Assembly (NCBI GenBank): GCA_000997355.1
Contig: LCBS01000013.1
Coordinates: forward strand, 1 to 32,612
Length of the DNA stretch: 32,612 bases
Reading direction: 5' to 3'
Origin: a candidate division WWE3 bacterium GW2011_GWB1_41_6
GTDB lineage: Bacteria > Patescibacteriota > WWE3 > UBA101185 > UBA10185
Both the position numbers and the translations under genes were made by a program. How positions within the stretch are numbered: the first letter of the stretch is position 1; each line of letters starts with the position of its first letter. The notes below the pieces were generated by a model that was not told the DNA's origin, searched no databases, and saw only the letters and a program-made list of their open reading frames with translations. This document shows, in pieces, positions 28,464 through 32,612 of the stretch.

Positions 28464-29673
28464 TTACTGAATATACTTGAGCGGATTTGTAGGAACGCCG
28501 TTGTACTTAATAATGAAGTGAACGTGCGGACCTGTAGAACGCCCGGTGTTACCCATCAACCCCATTGCACTGCCTTTACCTACCTCCTGGCCATAGCTTA
28601 CGTCAATTCTGCTCATGTGCCCGTAGGTGGTTTCAAAACCATTCCCATGATCAACCGTAATACGCAAACCAAGACCCCAAGGATCCCAGCCCGCTCTGGT
28701 AACAACACCTCCGGAACATGCATATATCGGAGGCATTCCTCTCCCCCAGGGAGTAGCTATATCCAAACCGTTATGATACACCGAAAAGTATTGCGAAATG
28801 ATACGGACCGTAGTCACGGACCGTAGTCGGCCACATACACCAGCCGCTTCCGCCTGAAGGCGCATCGGGTATTCTGGGTGTAATATATGCCGGTACTGCA
28901 GGTACAATAACCTGCTGAGGTATCTTTGCGTCAGGAATGACAAGTTCCGTTCCTACAGCTAAGCTTGATACATCCAAAATGTAATTAAAGTCAGCAACCG
29001 CCTGAGCGGGAACGTCATATTTATTAGCAATTGACTGTAGCGAGTCCCCCTTCTCCACCTTGTGTATCAGACCTGCGACCGGAGGAATGACTATTTCCTG
29101 TCCGGGTTTCAATACCGAAGAATCAGTCAGATTATTAACATACTTAATAGCATCGGTAGAGATCTTGAACTTGTTGCCAATGTCATATAAAGTGTCCCCT
29201 CCCTCTACGACATACGCGACTGCTTCAGTTCTGCGGCTTTCGGGAATTGTAGTCATAGCCGTATTCTTTGAAGGTATAATGTCCGTGACATTTCGAAGAT
29301 AATCCCTGTTAATTTCCTGGCTGACCACATATTTTGAACTATTAAGTACCTCGCCAAGCATAAAAACTATCAACGCCGAGGCCATTACGACAAAAGTAGC
29401 GAGCGGGCGTCCAAGCTTACCCCTCGACCAGATAAGTTTACGTACAAGAAAACTCTTTCCATTCCGGGATAAAGTCCCTAATAACAGTACAAACTTACCT
29501 GTATACAAAATCGATAATGTGATCTTTTTACGGAAATACTTAATTAAAGCTTTAATGAAATCCAGATAGGCGTGCAGTGTTTGTTCTATTTTGTTACGCC
29601 CTTTAGGTCTGAACCCGTTAAAACTTAATTGGAAAAATCTTTCAGACTTAGGACGCTTTATTGTAAAAAGCAT
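28464..29673 (-). pseudogene. LysM-LysM-M23 (LytM) peptidoglycan hydrolase, split by a 13-bp tandem duplication into ORFs 28771-29673 and 28464-28943
   Basis: ORF 1: TM plus two LysM domains (YVVEGGDTLYDIGNKFKIS..., HKVEKGDSLQSIANKYDV...) ending ...WCMWPTTVR; ORF 2: TTVRIISQYFSVYHNGLDIATPWG...GHMSRIDVSYGQEVGKG...TGPHVHFIIKYNG. Removing one repeat unit restores one frame. Confidence 0.88.
28803..28828. repeat. Exact 13-bp tandem duplication (ACGGACCGTAGTC)x2
   Basis: Read directly: ACGGACCGTAGTC at 28803-28815 and 28816-28828. Confidence 0.97.
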
Positions 29674-29742
29674 AACTTAAAAACTGCATCTTAGCACCCA
29701 CAGTTCCTAACTGCGAACCCGGAGCAAAGGCGACAGTAAACA
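29674..29742 (-). ncRNA. Candidate structured 5' leader of the LysM-M23 gene
   Basis: TATAAT at 29754-29749 (minus) implies a roughly 68-nt leader containing CGCAGUU-AGG-AACUGUG hairpin, flanked by GCUCC/GGGUGC and ACUGU/GCAGU complementarities. Confidence 0.4.
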
Positions 29743-29811
29743 ACGGTTATTATATCATTATTATGCGTATGGTTCAGGTATGTTGCAGAGGTTAATGTTG
29801 GAATTAGGAAA

Positions 29812-30984
29812 TTAAGCCTTGTGTAAACTCTTAAGGAACTCGTCGTTGCTCTTTGTCTTTTTTAGTCTTTCAACAACCAATTCCGTAGCTTCACGGTCAT
29901 CAAGCAGATCCACCATTCTTCTTAGTTTATAGATGGCATCAAGCACCTTAGGTTCGTACAAGTGTTCTTCATGCCTTGTACTGCTTGCTTTAATGTCAAT
30001 CGTAGGAAAGATCCTTCTTTCTGCCAAACTCCTATCAAGCCTCAGTTCCATATTACCCGTTCCCTTAAACTCTTCAAAGATAACGTCATCCATTCTGGAG
30101 CCGGTATCCACTAAAGCCGTAGCCACTATAGTCAACGAACCTTTTTCCTCAAAATTCCTCGCGGCACCAAAGAAGTGTTTTGCCGGGTATAAAGCTGAGG
30201 GGTCAAAACCTCCGGTCAGTGTTCTTCCTGAAGGAGGAACTACCATGTTATACGCTCTTGCCAGTCTTGTTAAGGAGTCCATCAGAATAACTACATCGTC
30301 ACCCTTCTCGGCCAATCTCTTGGCTCTTTCAAGTGTGATCTCAGCGATACGGGTCTGATCTTCTGCTTTTTCATCAAAGTTGCTTGCGAACACCTCGCCC
30401 TGGACACTTCTTTTCATATCCGTTACTTCTTCAGGACGTTCACCGATCAAAGCTACCAAAAGTATGGTCTTCGGATAGTTCGTTGTAATGCCTTTGGCAA
30501 TATCCTTCAAAAGCCATGTTTTACCGGCTTTGGGAGGAGCAACGATCATCGCTCTTTGGCCTTTTCCTATCGGGGATACAAGATCTATAAGACGCGTGGA
30601 TATAACATTGGGGTCAGTTTCCAGCTTCATCCATTCATTCGGAAATATCGGGGTAAGCTTTGAGAACAAAGGCCTTTTTCTAGCCTCTTCAGGATCCAAA
30701 CCATCAACTTTCTCTACTTTTAACAGAGACAGATACCTTTCCCCTTCTTTCGGGGGTCTGGCATAACCGGTGATCAGATCACCCATTCTCAAACTAAATC
30801 TTTTAATCTGGGATTGACTGATATAAACGTCTTTAGGAAGGTTTTCCTCGATCCTTTCCTCCTGCCTTAGAATACCGTAATCGGGCAATATCTCAAGAAC
30901 CCCACTAACGGGCACTGTATCGCCATTAAAATATTCGGTACTTGCAGAACCGGTGTTATTATGATTTTCTTTTGGAGATGCCAT
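29812..30984 (-). CDS. rho: Transcription termination factor Rho
   Basis: GVLEILPDYGILR; PIGKGQRAMIVAPPKAGKTWLLKDIA; LIGERPEEVTDM; MDSLTRLARAYN; FFGAARNFEEKGSLTIVATALVDTGSRMDDVIFEEFKGTGNMEL. Confidence 0.96.
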   Translation of the reverse strand: MASPKENHNNTGSASTEYFNGDTVPVSGVLEILPDYGILRQEERIEENLPKDVYISQSQIKRFSLRMGDLITGYARPPKEGERYLSLLKVEKVDGLDPEEARKRPLFSKLTPIFPNEWMKLETDPNVISTRLIDLVSPIGKGQRAMIVAPPKAGKTWLLKDIAKGITTNYPKTILLVALIGERPEEVTDMKRSVQGEVFASNFDEKAEDQTRIAEITLERAKRLAEKGDDVVILMDSLTRLARAYNMVVPPSGRTLTGGFDPSALYPAKHFFGAARNFEEKGSLTIVATALVDTGSRMDDVIFEEFKGTGNMELRLDRSLAERRIFPTIDIKASSTRHEEHLYEPKVLDAIYKLRRMVDLLDDREATELVVERLKKTKSNDEFLKSLHKA

Positions 30985-31012
30985 ATTATCTTATTCTACT
31001 TCTACCCAACAC

Positions 31013-31070
31013 TCTCTGCTAAAGAAGGGAGATAGCCACTGCCCCGAGCTACCTCCCCACCTCAGCAGAG
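31013..31070 (-). other. Two-tier stem-loop in the sortase-rho intergenic region
   Basis: Minus strand: CTCTGCT...AGCAGAG outer stem and GGGAGGTAGC...GCTATCTCCC inner stem (one G-U). Confidence 0.6.
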
Positions 31071-31108
31071 ACGTTCATTCTACAAAACTCTAGTACAACT
31101 CAAGCATT

Positions 31109-31738
31109 TTAGCTTATTAACTCACCTTTTACAACTAGTCTTTTGCTGTACGTTAAATCACCCGAAAGCCACACGCCGCTGCATGTGATAAGGGTTATCG
31201 AAGATTTATCTTTATTGCTCTCAAAAATCTTTAATTTGTTGGGATCGTTGATATCAATGTAGATAATATCGGTAACACGATAAGTGTAGCTTCGGTCTAA
31301 CTTATCAAACACCACAACAGTATCATCTTTTTTTATACTTTTCAACTGCCAAAAAGCCGCGGGGCTTCCAGAACTTGTGTCGTAATGGCCGGCTATAACC
31401 ATGTTCCCCGGTTCGCCGGCGTGAGCGCTGTTTCTGTACCATCCGGCGTCGAACCAGTCCTTGGGAGCTTCCATTGTCCCATCCTCTTCTACACCAACCT
31501 CTATGACCGGCACGTCCATGCCAAGCGACTCAATCATCATACGGACCGGGCGTTCGTATAAAGGCACATTTTTGTCTTTAAATACAGATATCTTAGCCGC
31601 CCCCAAAACAGAAGCGCCTTCCGTGCCTAGGGATACCGCGTCTTTGACATGACCTTGTTTTAAAAAATAATCATAACCAATAGCTGTAATTATTACTGAT
31701 GATATGAGAATGTAGGTATAGATCAGAAACCTCTTCAT
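31109..31738 (-). CDS. Sortase family protein (sortase 2)
   Basis: N-terminal TM; MVIAGHYDTSSG (His), TLITCSGVW (Cys), SKRLVVKGEL (Arg). Confidence 0.92.
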   Translation of the reverse strand: MKRFLIYTYILISSVIITAIGYDYFLKQGHVKDAVSLGTEGASVLGAAKISVFKDKNVPLYERPVRMMIESLGMDVPVIEVGVEEDGTMEAPKDWFDAGWYRNSAHAGEPGNMVIAGHYDTSSGSPAAFWQLKSIKKDDTVVVFDKLDRSYTYRVTDIIYIDINDPNKLKIFESNKDKSSITLITCSGVWLSGDLTYSKRLVVKGELIS

Positions 31739-31786
31739 TTGTTGTAATTATACTGTTGTTTAGTACGGGACTGAAAAAGTGATTCA

Positions 31787-31843
31787 GGCCGAGAATAGTA
31801 GGGTCGCGTAAGTCAAGCAAACCCAACCCTACTAACCCCGGCC
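31787..31843 (-). other. Two-tier stem-loop between the LPETG gene and sortase 2
   Basis: GGCCG/CGGCC outer stem; AGTAGGGT/ACCCTACT inner stem. Confidence 0.6.
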
Positions 31844-31865
31844 CAAACCTTAAACTATATACTTA

Positions 31866-32477
31866 TTAGCTAATTTTTCTCTTACTTAAAGTACCGGCTA
31901 CAGCTAAACCAAGACCAAGCAAGGTTACTGCTACGGTAGAACCGGCCCCGGTTTCGGGAAGATCGGTTACTTCCGAATAACATACAGTAGCTGTGTCAGA
32001 TCCTTCAAAGTCATCTTTGTAGGTAAGTTCAACCTTGTTGACAATACATTTGTCAAAATTCTTACGGTCAAACTCGCTTTCCTTGATCTTAGCCTTAATG
32101 ATGAACTCTACCCTCTCGTCGGGTTCAAAGTCATTCCATTCCTCGGTAAGACCATTTCCTCCGACTCTTTCCATTTCTTCAGGAAGAAAGTCTTCGTACT
32201 TCATCTCATCGACTTCGATGTCCCCAACATTCTTTATTCTAATTCTGAATTGAACAGTGTCATCCTCTTCGACCCCGGTTACCTTATCTTTAAAGTCCCC
32301 GCTGTCTCCGATTCTGGCCTCTTTTTCAATTTCAAAAGATTTGTTGAAAACACACTTTTCGCCACCACCATAGGTAGGTTCACAATCACCTTCCGCATAA
32401 GCGGTACCGGAAACTAATACTCCGACTATAAGAGCGGACATAGCTATTATTATTTTGTTTTTTACCAATAATTTCAT
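31866..32477 (-). CDS. Secreted surface protein with C-terminal LPETG sorting signal, probable sortase substrate
   Basis: Signal peptide ...IIAMSALIVGVLVSGTAYAEG; C-terminus LPETGAGSTVAVTLLGLGLAVAGTLSKRKIS. ATG 32477 with AAAGGAAAAC upstream (track start 32492). Confidence 0.9.
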   Translation of the reverse strand: MKLLVKNKIIIAMSALIVGVLVSGTAYAEGDCEPTYGGGEKCVFNKSFEIEKEARIGDSGDFKDKVTGVEEDDTVQFRIRIKNVGDIEVDEMKYEDFLPEEMERVGGNGLTEEWNDFEPDERVEFIIKAKIKESEFDRKNFDKCIVNKVELTYKDDFEGSDTATVCYSEVTDLPETGAGSTVAVTLLGLGLAVAGTLSKRKIS

Positions 32478-32612
32478 GTTTTCCTTTACCAATTTATATG
32501 CACCCAGATAAAGCCTAGGCAGTACATACGTATTGGAGTTTTGGCAGGGAAATTAAATACAATCAGAACCTATCCGGTCCTGAGTTGTGAGGATTATAGC
32601 CTATAATGTGCG

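Noticed and set aside
29674-29742. ydaO (c-di-AMP) or GEMM (c-di-GMP) riboswitch
   Set aside because: The context fits, but the conserved sequence blocks I know for these families are not present; kept only as an orphan candidate.

Overview
The window (about 32.6 kb, AT-rich) looks like a core-genome segment of a Candidate Phyla Radiation (Patescibacteria)-type bacterium. That assignment is inferred from gene style and content, not from a search. Most genes are on the minus strand. Main blocks: (i) glycogen/alpha-glucan genes (glgA and two tandem GH57 paralogs, one running off the left edge); (ii) envelope and shape genes (TagA/WecG-type GT, mreB, PEGA protein, two sortases, an LPETG-anchored protein, LysM-M23 peptidase, O-antigen-ligase-like TPR protein); (iii) a natural-transformation neighbourhood (comEA, comEC split in two ORFs, comM/yifB, dprA) with two regulators in its middle (ArsR-type and a membrane-anchored MerR-like protein) and an 18-bp direct repeat upstream of comEA; (iv) housekeeping genes (argS, ndk, adenylate-kinase-like, obg, rho) and four tRNAs (Pro-CGG, Arg-CCT, Ser-TGA, Ala-GGC, all with encoded CCA); (v) a small accessory patch between tRNAs (SAM methyltransferase, Phd-PIN toxin-antitoxin with a frameshifted toxin, a small orphan protein). 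Most notable observations: a TATAAT-like -10 box recurs about 6 nt upstream of at least a dozen start codons, implying widespread leaderless transcription; an exact 13-bp tandem duplication splits a LysM-M23 peptidase; the obg stop codon lies inside a tRNA-Ala gene; the dprA start codon sits at the loop of a perfect hairpin; a structured 5' leader precedes the M23 gene; two composite hairpins flank the second sortase gene; and the candidate competence-control region. No CRISPR array, rRNA, prophage or transposase was seen.
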